This document shows, piece after piece, positions 49,957-62,409 of a stretch of DNA of 64,000 nucleotides (positions are counted from its first letter, which is position 1; the number at the start of each line of letters is the position of its first letter). The position numbers were made by a program, and so were the translations under genes. The DNA is from Sclerodactyla briareus (Eukaryota; Echinodermata; Holothuroidea; Dendrochirotida; Sclerodactylidae). The stretch spans positions 372,001 to 436,000 of the forward strand of contig JAODTK010005781.1 in NCBI GenBank assembly GCA_026419785.1, read 5' to 3'. The notes beneath the pieces were generated by a model. That model made no database searches, was not told the DNA's origin, and worked only from the letters and a program-made list of their open reading frames with translations.

Positions 49957-50259
49957 CTCGGGGGACCAATGAGACGGAATAGTGAACGGGGAAAACCAAT
50001 GAGACGGGGGACCAATGAAGATGGAATAATGAACGGGGGACCAATGAGACGGGGGACCAATGAGACGGAATGATGGACGGGGGGACCAATGAGACGGGAC
50101 CAATGAAGTTTTGTGTCAATTAGGGGACCAATGAGACGGGGGACCAATGAGACGGAATGATGACCGGGGATCAATTGAGACGGGGGACCAATGAGATGTT
50201 TTGTGTCAATTAGGGGACCAATGAGACGGGGGACCAATGAGACGGGGGACTATAGGGCG
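49957..50259 (-). repeat. 16-bp CCAAT-box minisatellite, inverted
   Basis: The same unit as 49240-49617 but in opposite orientation (GGGGGACCAATGAGAC), with 12 CCAAT boxes, the inverted form of the insert (GGAATAATGAAC) and two TTTTGTGTCAATTAGG insertions absent from the left array. Confidence 0.95.
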
Positions 50260-51609
50260 GACCCCAGTTAACTGATAATGAAATTTGGGGAAGTGACTAA
50301 GGCAAGGTTATCCATCCATGATATTTATCATTTCTATTCTTTTTAACTCTCGTCATCAGCTAACATTGAAAGTGACAACACAATAATTGTTAGCTAATAT
50401 TCTGTCTTTGACACCGAGCAGCTGGAGCTCTTACTTGGGAATAATTCTGCAATGCTACAAGAATTAAACATAGGATTTTATTTCTAACTGAATTGTCGAT
50501 TACACTCGAGAAAAAAGACCTTTCCACTCTTTCCCTGCAGTGTTAATTTAGACAACATGCACAGATCTGTCACCAGCTGATCACAAGTATGCTTTGATTG
50601 CCAGCCAGCGCATAATCCTCCTCCCACAGCCAAACATCCCATCATCAATAATGTTTTATTCATAGCATTTGAAATGACTTAAACCCATCCAGGAGAGCGA
50701 ACACCATAAACGAGCTCGGGGGGAGGGAGGATTAAATTCTCAATTTCACCTGGTTCATTCTTCTGACATAGTTCCACATGCATGTAAGCTTAGCTTGATG
50801 TAGACGTTCACCTTCACAGGTCTGCCTCTACTTTGTTATTGGACTTTGTTCATGGGAATTCAACTAATGGCCCTGGAGGAGTTCAGAGAGGTACAGAGGC
50901 AGGGGGGCTAGCTGGGGCACCGCTAGTTGAAGCGGAAGTATTTCCCCACCCCATGCTTTTGGAAGGGGATCCCCCTCCCCTCCACCCTTGATTTAAGGAT
51001 AAATCGCGCTCATGTCTAAATTACTATTGGATGAAATACATTGATTCAAAGCTAATATATTGCTTATCCCCATCCCCTTCCAATTTGCTACCAAGCTAGG
51101 TTGTACTCCCCATGGGCGGTGAACCTGGGGGAGGGGGGATCGAGGGGGTCATGTCCCCCAATATTTAGACCAAATTAATGCCTCCTGTGCTATTCAACCT
51201 AACCAACTATGGGACTAGCTCTGATCATGGTAGACAAGGCTATAGCACTGGATACTGGCAGCAGCACCTATCACCTCAGTATCTAATGTGTGACGACAAT
51301 TTAATAAAAACCCTGCACAACATAATAACTCTATGGGGGAAAATGTGGGATGGAGAATCAAATTAAATGCTGCAATGCAGGGAGGGCTTAAAAAAAATCA
51401 CAGAATGTGCCACAGTGAAGATTACACCACAATGAAATAGTTTCAGCTAGGTCTACTCAAAATACCTAAATTATATACAGTACTTATTATTTTTAGATGA
51501 ATATAACAATTGAACCATTTCATGCTCTATTTTCTTCACAAGTATTCTACATTAATCAGTGTGTATAAAAGTAGAATATTGAACAACTTTACTGAGTTTA
51601 ATTTTGAAA
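50260..51609. other. no recognised gene
   Basis: Unassigned with G-rich hAT-like scraps near 50900 and 51110-51170. Confidence 0.4.
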
Positions 51610-51864
51610 CATGTGTGACCTTACCGAGATTGTCTTTCGGGGGTTCCGGCCTAGGGAGGGGTCTAAGGGAAGGGGTTTCCCCCTCCCATTTGGCGAAAAA
51701 AAAATGTGATTTTCAGCCCAATATTCGTGTGGATGGGGAAAACAGTTATAGTCCATCCGAATGTGATTTTGAGCGTTTTTCTCTCAATTTCATGGGTTTT
51801 TTTTTTTTTTTGTCATGGGGGTGGTTCCAACCCCCGAACCCCCTCCCACCTTGGGTACGCCATG
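51610..51864 (-). mobile_element. hAT-like end fragment
   Basis: The reverse complement of the end near 51862 reads CATGGCGTACCCAAGGTGGG followed by GGGTTCGGGGGTTGG. A second G-rich inverted patch starts near 51637. No duplication found. Confidence 0.35.
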
Positions 51865-51922
51865 AGGTATGGTAATTTAGCGAAATCTTGTTCTCCAAAA
51901 CCATATGGATGTAATCATGCAA

Positions 51923-52290
51923 TGTTTTTGTTTTTTGTTTTTTTATGGTCCACTTGCCGAGCAGAGGATGATCCTATTCACGGCCCAGCACGGGTGCAGA
52001 CATGGATACAGCACCTTATTGTTAGCTGCTAATCCCTCACCAAGTACACGAAATGAGGCAATGCCTCTTTGGCGGTACCTTACCTGTGGGGTGGGGTAAT
52101 CACACGCAGACAGCAACTTGCAAATTGCCTACCCCTCGTTTGTCCCTGCTCCAATCCCTTGTACGGAGCGCCCAGCGAGAAGGCAGCAAGGTTCCATTTT
52201 TAAAGTCTTTGGTATGACCCGACCGGGAATCGAACCCCGGTCTCCTGGGTGGAAGGCCGATGCTCTACCAATTGTGCCAGCCACTCGGTT
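51923..52290 (-). mobile_element. tRNA-derived SINE with intact T arm
   Basis: On the minus strand from about 52287 the head reads GAGTGGCTGGCACAATTGGT, TAGAGC and CCTTCCACCCAGG. It then has a perfect T arm with a B box (ACCGGGGTTCGATTCCCGGT). The acceptor strands do not pair and the anticodon stem holds only about three pairs, so it is not a working tRNA gene. A unique body of about 270 bp follows, ending in an A-rich tail (complement of 51923-51943). RNA polymerase III internal boxes and an A-rich 3' end define a SINE. Confidence 0.8.
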
Positions 52291-55200
52291 AGTTGTATAG
52301 TACTGGTGGTAATTGTATAGTACTAGTGGTCACTAATTTAGAATACTTCGGAAGAACATGGAAAAGCAGGCTGAAAACACACCATTTCATCATGCACAGA
52401 GCAATTAGAAGAAAGAACTCTTGGAGCTCCCTAGTCTTGTTCAAGACTCAATGACTCATCTTGCGATCCAGCAACCATCTAACGTTTATAGATACAACTA
52501 CTCCACCTACAGATTCTTGGGTATAACCCCGACATCGAGTCTTGTTAGACTGTAGAATGGCTTTCCTACGGTAGTATTGAGAAGACACGCAAGGCGAGAA
52601 TCGCGTTAATTAGCTCCTTATTATAGCAACTTTCCAACTAGTATGTCATCTCCATACTGCCGTACTTGCCACCACGCTGGGATGTGACAGGCAAAATTTA
52701 TGTAAGGCCTAACTCCACGAGGCCCGCGTATATGTACTGCTGGTGTTAATAACAGTTACCTTGCCAATGATGAGAAAAATGACATGATTGGTCAGGCTTT
52801 TACAATATGAAGGCAAGATTCACAATTTAATTAGACGATTGTGATGAGGGTTACCACACTGATTACAGATGTAAAACAACTAGAGGGTGTAATACGCGTA
52901 TGCCAGGGCGATTATTAAAGTACACAATCGTCTAAACATTAGATTAGGAGCTCCCTGGCATGAGTTCCATAAGCCTGTTGCTAGAGCAATTTAACATTTA
53001 TTCCAAATTATTCAATTAGGATGGAAAATAGGAAGAAAATAGGTAAAAAGCATACCATTTCATTATAATTCAATAATTCTTCACTCGAAAAATACGGTCA
53101 TGGAGGCTATGCGTCATTATTCAAAACCATTAGTAAGATGCAAAGGATGGCATCTCATATGCTGTGTAGTAGTATAGGCTCACACGATACAATACATAAT
53201 GACAATTAATATAATTATAACAGGCAGTTTATATGCGCCAAACACCACGGCGATTACAGAAACCAAGAACAAAACAGTCAAAACAAATGGGTCTTAATAA
53301 ACTTCTGAATACATTGAGAGAAACTGTTGTTTTGATGTTAGTCAGGTCAAGAGTTCCAGGATTTAACAGCCACAACCTAGAATCTTTTATTATCTTCTTA
53401 TTAGCGACTAACATGACAGTCTACCTGTGTCAATGATTAACGCATTATATAGGCCGGCCGCCTCCACTGTAGCCATTAACTCAGTTAATTACTGGGGGTC
53501 TGCCCGGTATTCCAATGAGATCAGTTGAAAAAACAGCGCTGGAGAGTAAAAATGTGCTGGTATGCAGAATTCATCATACAGCCTCACCTTAAAGGGTATT
53601 GCCTCGTAACAGCAATAAAAACAAAGTCTGGATCGCGTTACAGCCTTGAGGAGCGAGCGATGTATGGCTTTCTGCTCTCGAGATGATATATATAGAATAC
53701 ACAACAAAGAACAGGGAAAATATCCTAAATGTATCCTAGTATCCTAATTTACCGACTGATGCAAGGATTACAGATAAATTGCTCGTCCCAAATTTAACCT
53801 ATTTGCTCCACAAAATTGAGTGGCAGCATAGTTCTTTTACACAAATGTATGCTTAATCCAGTCACCTATGGGAACACATGACATAAGCTGCCAAGCCAGA
53901 TCCATGTTATTTTTTAGATTTTTTCACTTGTCTTTGTGGGCAGACACGATGACTAGGGAGGACTGCTTTACATCATCACATCAAAACACCAATTGTTATA
54001 TTCAAACTGAATTCGGTAGGCATATGGACCATAATTCCCCTTGTGCAGAAGTGGAGAAATATTGACAAAAATTACCAAAAAGACAAGTGAAAGGGGAGGA
54101 TGTACCCCCGCCGGGCCCTAGCCCTGTTCCCCCTATCGTTACACTTTTTTGTCCATAGGCAATGCAGCTATGTGATATGCGCTCAGATTTCCTGATTGAT
54201 TATCCTGCCATTGGGGCATATACTGCCACTACATGATTATTACACAATATTCATCACATGCAGAGAGAGGAAAAAAATCCTGAATAGACCGCATTGATTG
54301 CAATGAATCATACAAAAACAGGAAGTGAATGACACGACGTTAACAACAGTAGGAAGGCCCCAGTAGTTTGTCAAGCATGTGAAGCTTCACATAGGACTTG
54401 TACTAGGTATAAACATATGAAATGAAATGAACAAGAGGTTATAGGATTTGTGATTTCTCTCCTGATTTTTTTTAACAAAGATGGCATTTCATAGGTAGTG
54501 ACTGGGTATCTCTGTTTAAGGTTAAAATTTGGAGAACAAAAATCAGAATAACTATTTGGTCACTGTGTAAATGAATTAGATCTCATTAGAATGAGAGGAA
54601 AAGATCCGACCTCTTCGACTTTGGATCAACCATGAGTCGCTGTTTTAGATGCCTATTCACTCGATAACCAACCTACAAAGTATGATATAAGATCAGTATA
54701 TGTTCGTCAACGTTCGTGTTATGGTTTTTACAAGAAGATTCTAAATACTAGGGCATCAGATAGCTTTGACCTTCGTTCAGAGACAACTGCAGGATTGGGT
54801 AAAACAAGAGTTATTTCATGCTGAAGGGAAGGAAAATACATTATATAAGTGGAACCCATTCCAATATGTTATGCCTATGAGTTATTGACCCACGAAGTTT
54901 GTTCCTCAATGCAGAGAGCATTAAGGTGCAACTGACAATAATATATATGTAACATAATAGCTGAACAAACAAGAGGATATGGATTTTATCGTTTCATTAC
55001 ATTAACATTAACTAACTTGACATTCCATTGAAGGTCTGCTGAAGATCCCAAGATTGTCAGAACTGGCACTGTCCAAATCATTTGATGTGTATAGAAACAT
55101 GAGTTGATGTGATCCGGTATCATGATCCCATATTTTTTTTCTGATCGACCAACCACTGAAATATTGCTTGATGTCGATTGGAAGTTAGTGGGGGGAAAAC

Positions 55201-55642
55201 TTGCACTTCTTCGCCCCCATTATTTGGGTTTGATTGGCCCCCCCCTATCAGGCCCCTTCCAATCGTCCGGTTAATCAAAATTTGGAGCCGTCCAGACAAT
55301 AACTAGAGACCAATGGTCAGAAGCTCATAACACATTAATATGCTGCCTTATGATGCATCAGTACAAAATCTTGAGTGAGGCTAATTTGCAAATCAGTGTC
55401 ATTAGGTTTATGTTGCCGTCTATGATACTGAGTGCAATCAGGTAAGTATTCTCACAGGATGTTTTCTAGGGAACAACTGTTTACTACAACAAATTTATTA
55501 TTTCTGATCGCTTAAAATTTGGTATGGATACATTTCAGATTGATACTGGTCGGAAGTATACTTTGCTAGGCAGAACAATAAATGGCTGTGGCTATTGTAA
55601 AAGTAGTATCTTAGTTACTGATCGAACTTGACTGCAACCTTT
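52291..55642. other. no recognised feature
   Basis: Unassigned. 52290-52325 holds a small direct repeat (TTGTATAGTACTGGTGGT). 55440 shows a plus-strand AGGTAAGTATTCTCAC donor-like word with no open exon before it. Confidence 0.45.
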
Positions 55643-56570
55643 ATGCACCATTGGTCAGTGATGACACTGAACACACATCATGAGTATCTAAATCAAACTG
55701 TGGAAGAAAAGCATTTCGACCATTTCACCCCAAAATAACCCTTTGGGACCAACTATGGAGAAAATCCTACTTGACCCTTCGGGGTCAAAATTACCCTAAA
55801 GTGACCATTGACCCAAAATCCTTGAACACTCTACAGATCCCACTAGTCAATGGTATATCACTGACCAACTACAATGAAGAAAATTCAACTCAATTGTGGA
55901 TGAGAAGCATTTTGCATATTTTTACATTGCCGAAACTGGCCCCTAGATGACCTTGACCCAAATTCCTGAACAACCCCCATATGCACCACTGGTCAGTGAT
56001 GAGACTGACCACACATCACGATCATCCAAATCAAACTACGAGAAAAAGCATTTTGACCGTTTGACCCCAAAAATGCCCTTTGGGTCAAAATGCCCCCTGA
56101 ATGGCTGTTGAATCCTTGAAAACTCTACAGGTACCACTAGTCATAGTACTATTGACCAATTACAAAGAAAATCCGAATCAATCTGTGGGAGAGAAAACAT
56201 TTTGCAAATTTCACAAAAAGGCCAAAACTGACCTCTAGATAACCTCGACCCCAAATTCCTGAACCCTGATGCACCATTGGTCGTGATGACCTGAAACACA
56301 CATCATGAGTATCTAAATCAAACTGTAGGAGAATGACCATTATGACCCTAAATGACCTTTGATCAAGAATAACCCTGTAGGTACCACTAGTCGATGATAC
56401 TGCTGACCAATACCAATTATTAGGAAAATCAGGAAGTTATTCTGTAGAAGAATTTGCGTATTCTCACAAAATGGCCAAAACTGACCCTTAGAGACTTTGA
56501 CCCCAACATTTTGACCACTACTTATTATTGTGACCAAGTTTGATAAAAATCAACCCAGGACCGTAGGGAC
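55643..56570. repeat. tandem repeat, three units of 290-340 bp
   Basis: ATGCACCA(T/C)TGGTC(AG)TGATGA starts units at 55643, 55981 and 56269. Each unit is itself two related halves, the second starting at CCACTAGTCA-like words. AAATCAAACTGT, GCATTTTG and TGACCCC recur. Confidence 0.85.
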
Positions 56571-56584
56571 GGTGGAGTAGGTTT

Positions 56585-56710
56585 AACAATTGTTGAAGTA
56601 GGAAGACATCTAGATATACAGTGCATGATCACAATAGCTCACACCTAACCAATTGTTGACAGTAGGATAGACAGATAGATATACAGTGCATGATCACAAT
56701 AGCTCACACC
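56585..56710. repeat. 65-bp tandem duplication
   Basis: AGATATACAGTGCATGATCA followed by CAATAGCTCACACC occurs at 56611 and 56676, each preceded by CAATTGTTGA and TAGGA. Confidence 0.85.
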
Positions 56711-57219
56711 AGTTTAACTGGTATGAGCCATCTTCCTGAATGTTGTTATAAGAAATTCCAATCCTCAATTTGGGGGAATCACTACGAACACACCCAACAC
56801 ACGATGAATACACCAACATTCAGTAGGGAGAAACATTCTGGTATGAACATTGAAAATACATTGCATATAGTCATAAATGCAAGGCCACATGCTTGAAACG
56901 CTGCCATGCTAAATGCATGAAGAGACGGTGATGATGATTGACGGTTTGTGCGATTCCAGACAGCGGCGTGATAAGAACCCATCAACATTAACGATAAACG
57001 GATAGATAACAGATGGACAGTATGTGAGATGAAACACATGAATGAGAGTGGAAGATACAAGTTCATGCTAGTTGTGTATCACCAATTACTGTTTCAGGAA
57101 ATCCTTGTATAGACATGTTCCTGGTAGATGGTTATGTCCTGGTTATGACATTGAACTGTATCCAGGCTGAGGAGGGGGAGGCCTGTTTGTGGGATGGGTC
57201 ACTCCCAACTAACTCCTAG
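56711..57219. other. no recognised feature
   Basis: Unassigned. Confidence 0.45.
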
Positions 57220-57440
57220 ATAACTGAGGTTGGCAACAGGTAGGGCATCCAGCTGGAAGATGGAGGAGGGCCGGGAGGGGGGGGGGGGGGGGAGAATTTA
57301 CTTGCTGCCTAGTTAAATCTTGGGTGACCAAAGACATGGGCAACGCTGACAAATGAGGTTGGCATCAGGAAGGGCATCTGGCTAGAAGACCCAAGCTACA
57401 ATGCCACAATGGATATGTTGAGGCCAATGAAATAGGAAGA
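57220..57440. mobile_element. possible RTE-type tail duplicated in tandem
   Basis: GAGGTTGGCAACAGGTAGGG followed by CATCCAGCTGGAAGA (57227), and GAGGTTGGCATCAGGAAGGG followed by CATCTGGCTAGAAGA (57355), resemble the GGCAGGAAGGGCATCCGGC-type 3' ends known for RTE LINEs and their SINEs. The copies lie about 130 bp apart, with a 16-G run (57277-57292) between them. Confidence 0.35.
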
Positions 57441-57499
57441 GTCAGGGTGTCCCTGTAAGCAATGCAGTAAGCCCCTGCCTAGTCTGATGAATCACAAGG

Positions 57500-58655
57500 C
57501 CTAAGGGCAGGGGCGTAGCAAGGTAGAGGATTGGGGGGGTGTAGAGATATGTTTTGCCAACGGATCTGGCAATAGTGACTGATATGTGGGAGGGGTCCTA
57601 GGGGAGGGGGTGAAATTTTTGAATATTGAAACGTTCCTCCAGATGCAATCTGGTGCAATATTTTTCGTAAAATTGGCGTTCAGAATTTATTATTCGATCC
57701 AGCTCACCACGTACGCGGGACATTTTCAATTGAACGTCGAACATTTATTTGTCCAATCATCCTAAACAATACCGCGATTTTTACTGCAGCTCGTTAGTAT
57801 ATGAGCCAGGCCATTAGTACAACACTGCGCGCGTAAGCGCGACAAATTGGCACTTCAATGGTGCTATTGATCAAGATTCGGCCATTTAGACATCTTCTTT
57901 CCACTTATGCATTGGGATATCTCCAAATTCTCCCACATCTCCCAATTTTGATCTTAAAAAACTGTGGGTGGTCCCTATCTCTCGCCTTGTACTCTTGCTA
58001 TGCCGCTCTCATGATTCCCCGCCTAACCGACTGTTTTCTTGCAAATTGTTTTCATCTGTTTGAATTCTTCTTAATTGTTTTCAAGTAACAAAATTGTTTG
58101 TTTTTTTATTTTTTATGTATCACTGAATATAGGACAAGAAAACAGAAACTTTCATCAAAGTACTGTCGTACTCATGGAAAATAAAATGTCACCGCTATAA
58201 ACGCCTTTATTTCCCTTTTGCCGAACTGCTGCCGACAGACTCGGTCACGTCGTCCATTACACCGAAGCAACAACCTCACACTATATGTTCGCCGGCGTGC
58301 CATTCTTTTGCCGACGCTGAATGGCCAATTAGATGAAGAGCCAGGAGTCGAAATAGCCGATAATAAAAGTCTTGCTAACCAGTATTTTTTCTATTCCCTT
58401 TCCATTTCTCTGTCTCCCCATTTCCTCTCGTTACTTCCCTCTTCCTTTCCCTTCTCCTTTTTCTTCCTTTTCCCGTTTCTCTTCTCCCTCCTCTTTCCCT
58501 CGTCTTTCCTCCTCTCTTCTTCCGTTCTTCGCTCTTCTTTTCTTTCCTCTCCTCCTTTTTGCCGACAGACCGAAATTGCCGACGGCAAACTAAATTATGG
58601 GGGGGGTGTGAACACCCCCCAACACCCCCCTGCTCGCTACGGCCCTGTCTAAGGG
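57500..58655. mobile_element. hAT-type element, 1140 bp, near-exact 8-bp TSD
   Basis: CCTAAGGG (57500-57507) and TCTAAGGG (58648-58655) flank ends that read CAGGGGCGTAGCAAG and, in reverse complement, CAGGGCCGTAGCGAG. Only seven of the eight flank bases match, as expected with age. The body includes TTGCCGACAGAC repeats (58218, 58558) and a pyrimidine tract. No transposase is visible, so it is non-autonomous. Confidence 0.75.
58383..58560 (+). repeat. pyrimidine tract inside the hAT element
   Basis: About 175 bases of almost pure C and T. Mirror-like stretches could form triplex DNA. The frames here (Ser/Pro/Phe-rich on plus, Glu/Lys/Arg-rich on minus) are composition artefacts. Confidence 0.8.
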
Positions 58656-60841
58656 TACCCTAGGATCACAACCCTGTCTATACAGCAGGGTGGAGACCAA
58701 GATCAAGACTGGAGGCTGGAGTCAGAGTCATGCTTCTGACAGATTGATTAAAATGAGACTGATAATTTCCAAGGGGCGTTTATATAACATTTTAGCATAT
58801 GCCCCTCAGGCAGGAAATGTTGGGACTTGCAGATGTATTTCAACAGGCTCTTGGTGGCATATGAATATGTTTAGAGAACAGGGGGTGGGAGACACCCGAA
58901 ATCCTTAAATGCACCAGGGCTTCAATCCTGGGGGTGACGTGTCCCCCTCCACCTTTTGAGGATGCTCCCATTGATTTTCATTTTCACACAGTATTTTCTT
59001 TTGTGGTAGCAAGGTCAGCCCCGCCCCATCCCCCGCTCCTGACGATGGATGGGCGCCTGTGAAAGGCACTAGTTTGGCTCTGGTAAACACTTTCCTATAG
59101 GAATTTAGGTACACCTTATGGGAGGCATTGACTTTAATCATAGCTAGAAAGCCAATTTTAGCTCATCAAAAGAAAAAAACTGTAAGGTGATACCAGGTAA
59201 GGGAAGTGGTGACGACACCATAGGGGAAAGGTCGAGCAGGTCATAACAAGGGAGAGAGAGAGTTGCAAAGTACAGGGATAAGGTCAACTTTGATGGGATA
59301 CTGTCAACAAGGGTGGAGGAGAAATGGAACACACAAAGGAAGCAGTGTTTTGTTCAGCAAACCGGTGCTGTGGCTAAGAATGACAAATCATTAAAATGAA
59401 ATAGGAATGGTGGGCACCTTCTTTTTCTTCCTTTGAGGAAGTGCAGGAAAGCATCAGAGAATGGGGAGGACAACCAGGTGAATAGACAGAACAAAGAGGA
59501 AGCTTGGGGAGAGGGGGAGGGGGCTCCCGATTTAGTGTTGAAGGGAACGGAAACAAGGATGAGTTGGTATGGAATGTGTTGAGAATTAGTGCAAAGCAGG
59601 ACCCTCATCTTCAAATATAGTTTTAACAGTTTTCTAAAAGAGGCCACATACAAAACCACACTGCCATAGGGGCCATGAAGGGAAGGATAGAAACAACGAG
59701 TCTGTTGGAACGGCCTAGCCTCTTCATCTTCAAAACAATGACACATTCACAAAACAGATCAATAGCTCACCACACATGTCTTCGGACAAGAATTTGGTTG
59801 ATGTGGTTCACAGTACTACAGGTACCTCATAAGGCGAGACTGAAGGAAGGCTATTTCAGTCTCTTATAGTGTTAGGATTAGGAAGAAATATTATGTGAGT
59901 GAGTGAGGATGGTGAGATGAGTGGGGAATGAGTGAGTAAGGAATATGTTAGTAAGTGATAAATAAAATTAGGTAAATAGGTATAGAAGTGAAGCTTTAGC
60001 GAACAAAAAAAGGTTAAACTTAATGTGGAAATTAGATATGAAATCGAATTGAGATGGAAGAGTAAGACAGTACGAAGACGTATGTACAATTACAATTTTA
60101 AAACCATGATGGAAGTCAGAAGAACCAAAGAACTATTGCCTTAAAACATGAAAAATATGATAGAGCATATTGAGGAAGAGGTGAAGGGGTTTTTGTGTCT
60201 GCGCCACTCAGCCAAAGGCAATTAACAGCTGAAAGTCCTCTCCTAACATCTGAAACAGAACCAGGCTCTCTAGAAAAGCTGAAGCATAGAGCTTTCTTGA
60301 TCCCATACAAAACAGGTATTTATGAAAACATGCAGGAGAAAGAAGTCCGTATGCCATCTTGGAACATGAGATTAGTCTATGAAGAACTCCGAGCATTCAC
60401 CATGAAGAATTGATTTTGATGAAGAACTCCAGAATCTGTTACTATGTTACACACATTTGAGGTTATACTTTCCCAGTGGCGATATGAAGTGATAGGAATG
60501 ACCCTTAATACAGTCTACCTTCGGTAAGTTAATTCCATTAAGCATGATTAACTACTTGCGTACTTTAACTTTACGCACTAGCCTAGCACTACAGACACAA
60601 ACATCAGCGAATAGGCAGACGACCAGAACAGGAAGAGAAAACATATTTCCAATAGCTACCTGCAACGTGCAACTTGTTCGAGTTTTTCAAAGGGAGTTTT
60701 GCTAAGTGGTGTAATCCCACCATTATCTCACACATCCACAACCAAATAATCACAACTTCCAGGGTTAACTACTACGCAACCTATGAAGACAACTGGGAGT
60801 GACACCACTCGGCCAGTTGCTGCAGCTGGCACTGTTTACGC
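58656..60841. other. no recognised feature
   Basis: Unassigned. Overlapping frames occur on both strands without support. Confidence 0.45.
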
Positions 60842-60890
60842 TTTTTTTTTTTTTTTTTTTTTTTTTTGTTTTTTTTTTTTTTTTTTTGTT
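60842..60890. repeat. poly-T tract (poly-A on minus)
   Basis: Two T runs separated by single G. It could be the tail of a minus-strand retroelement, but no element body is recognisable. Confidence 0.7.
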
Positions 60891-60899
60891 TCTGTAAAA

Positions 60900-61330
60900 A
60901 TTCAGTTGCAGACGACGCTGTGTTGTGGAATGTAAATCCGCGTCCGATGAATTTGGCGAAGAGCCGAGACGGAGGGAATGAGACAGCGAGACAAAAAACT
61001 CGATTGAACCAGCAGCCTAAAAGACTAGATGTGATAGCGACAGGCATTCTGAATCTACGAACAACATAGACTGTCGCTTACTTGGCGTGCTCGAACCGAA
61101 TGAATTATGACGTTAAAATGATCGCCGTCGATTTCGCAGTGTTGGGGATTATATGAACTCAGCTCGTCTCACATCAAAGTTATCGACCAGCGACGCGTCA
61201 GCTGCAAAGATGGGTGCATGCGAGTGTAAATATGCCCAGGCGGCAGGACAGGACACAGCTTATGCTAGTACTATATCATCAGTATATGGGACGCCGAAGA
61301 TCGTAAATTAATATCCGTGAATCCCACATG
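60900..61330. promoter_or_regulatory. CpG-rich block, possible promoter
   Basis: CpG is much denser than in the flanks (for example CGCGTCCG near 60940, CGCCGTCGATTTCG near 61120 and CGACCAGCGACGCGTCAG near 61184). Such a local rise can mark an unmethylated promoter. No TATA box, start codon or open first exon is convincing, so this is only suggestive. Confidence 0.25.
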
Positions 61331-62409
61331 GGCCTAAACCTCACTTCCAGGGCTTACTTCCAAGAAGAACCTGGCCTTAGTGTAGGGCCTACTCCACGTA
61401 AATACCCGCGATACAAATCAGATTCAGAAGAACATATATGATTTGGGTAGTGAACGTGGGTGGGTGGGGGGTCGGGGCAAGGCATCTGTCCGATTGCTTT
61501 CCGATGAACCGAATGACTTTTGGGACACCAATCTGCAATACCGAAATTCAGAGCAAAAGTTTCCCAAAGAGCTAAGTGCATTGCACATGGACACCCCCAA
61601 GTCGTATATCCGCCTAAAATAACTAGGCAGGAGAGTGGAGCATAATAGGGCGGGGAAGATATCTTCACAATAAAAAGGCAAGAAAAATGGTAATCTGGAA
61701 GAAAATCTGTACCTCGAATTTCAAAGCGAGGACCACCAGTGCGGACGTACACCTTTCGTGTGAACTAAACTGCGAGTGAGTCAGTGCATTAGTTACTCTA
61801 TACTTATTGTAGAATTAGAAAGACACTTCAAAAGTGATAATCAGAGGTTGAAACAACGGCGTACAATACTTTCGTTAAACCAAACTTTTTTATCATCGAT
61901 CCAGCCCAGCTCTACCAAGCTATCGTCATGAAATCCCATCATCAAAAGACGTTAATGTGAAATAATGATACACGGCAAGCTGCTAGATTCGATGCTTCTA
62001 GAGGGGGACAGTTGAAGCGCAAACCGGCCACAATGTTGTATAAAAATGGTGACCATCTTGTCGATACTCTCTTGAAAACAATTAGGCATGTCAGGAGCGG
62101 AAGTACCGGACGTGTATATTCGCAGAGAAGAAACAGCCTTTGTGGCCTCGTTCAGAGGAAAGCACGTTGAATTATTGTCATTGACCTCACAGTGGACTTG
62201 ACGATGCCCTACCCCTGCCTTACCGCTGTGTTCAGGTCCCACCGGTAGTCCACATTCCCCGAATTGTGTTTAAATACGACAGAGTTTTGGAAAACAACAT
62301 CGCATGGTTTATGCAAATTTGACCCCTGTGACCTTGAAAAGAATATTCATGAGGTTAGGACTAACAATCAGTCCACATCCAATCGTCCGAATCCGGGAAT
62401 TTAGAAAAA
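61331..62409. other. no recognised gene
   Basis: Minus-strand frames at 61354-61752 and 61952-62242 are open (the second only from a GTG) but have no motif or splice support. Confidence 0.4.

Noticed and set aside
49178-50237. Pro/Ser/His/Trp-rich frames, as proteins
   Set aside because: They are translations of the 16-bp CCAAT-box unit, open in all frames on both arrays.
52215-52287. Functional tRNA gene on the minus strand
   Set aside because: Only the T arm is sound. Acceptor strands do not pair, the anticodon stem is broken, and a SINE body with an A-rich tail follows.
58372-58593. Ser/Pro/Phe-rich and Glu/Lys/Arg-rich frames, as proteins
   Set aside because: They arise from the pyrimidine tract inside the hAT element and are compositional artefacts.
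61952-62242. 96-codon minus-strand frame, as a gene
   Set aside because: It begins at GTG rather than ATG, lacks a clear acceptor and matches no family I know.
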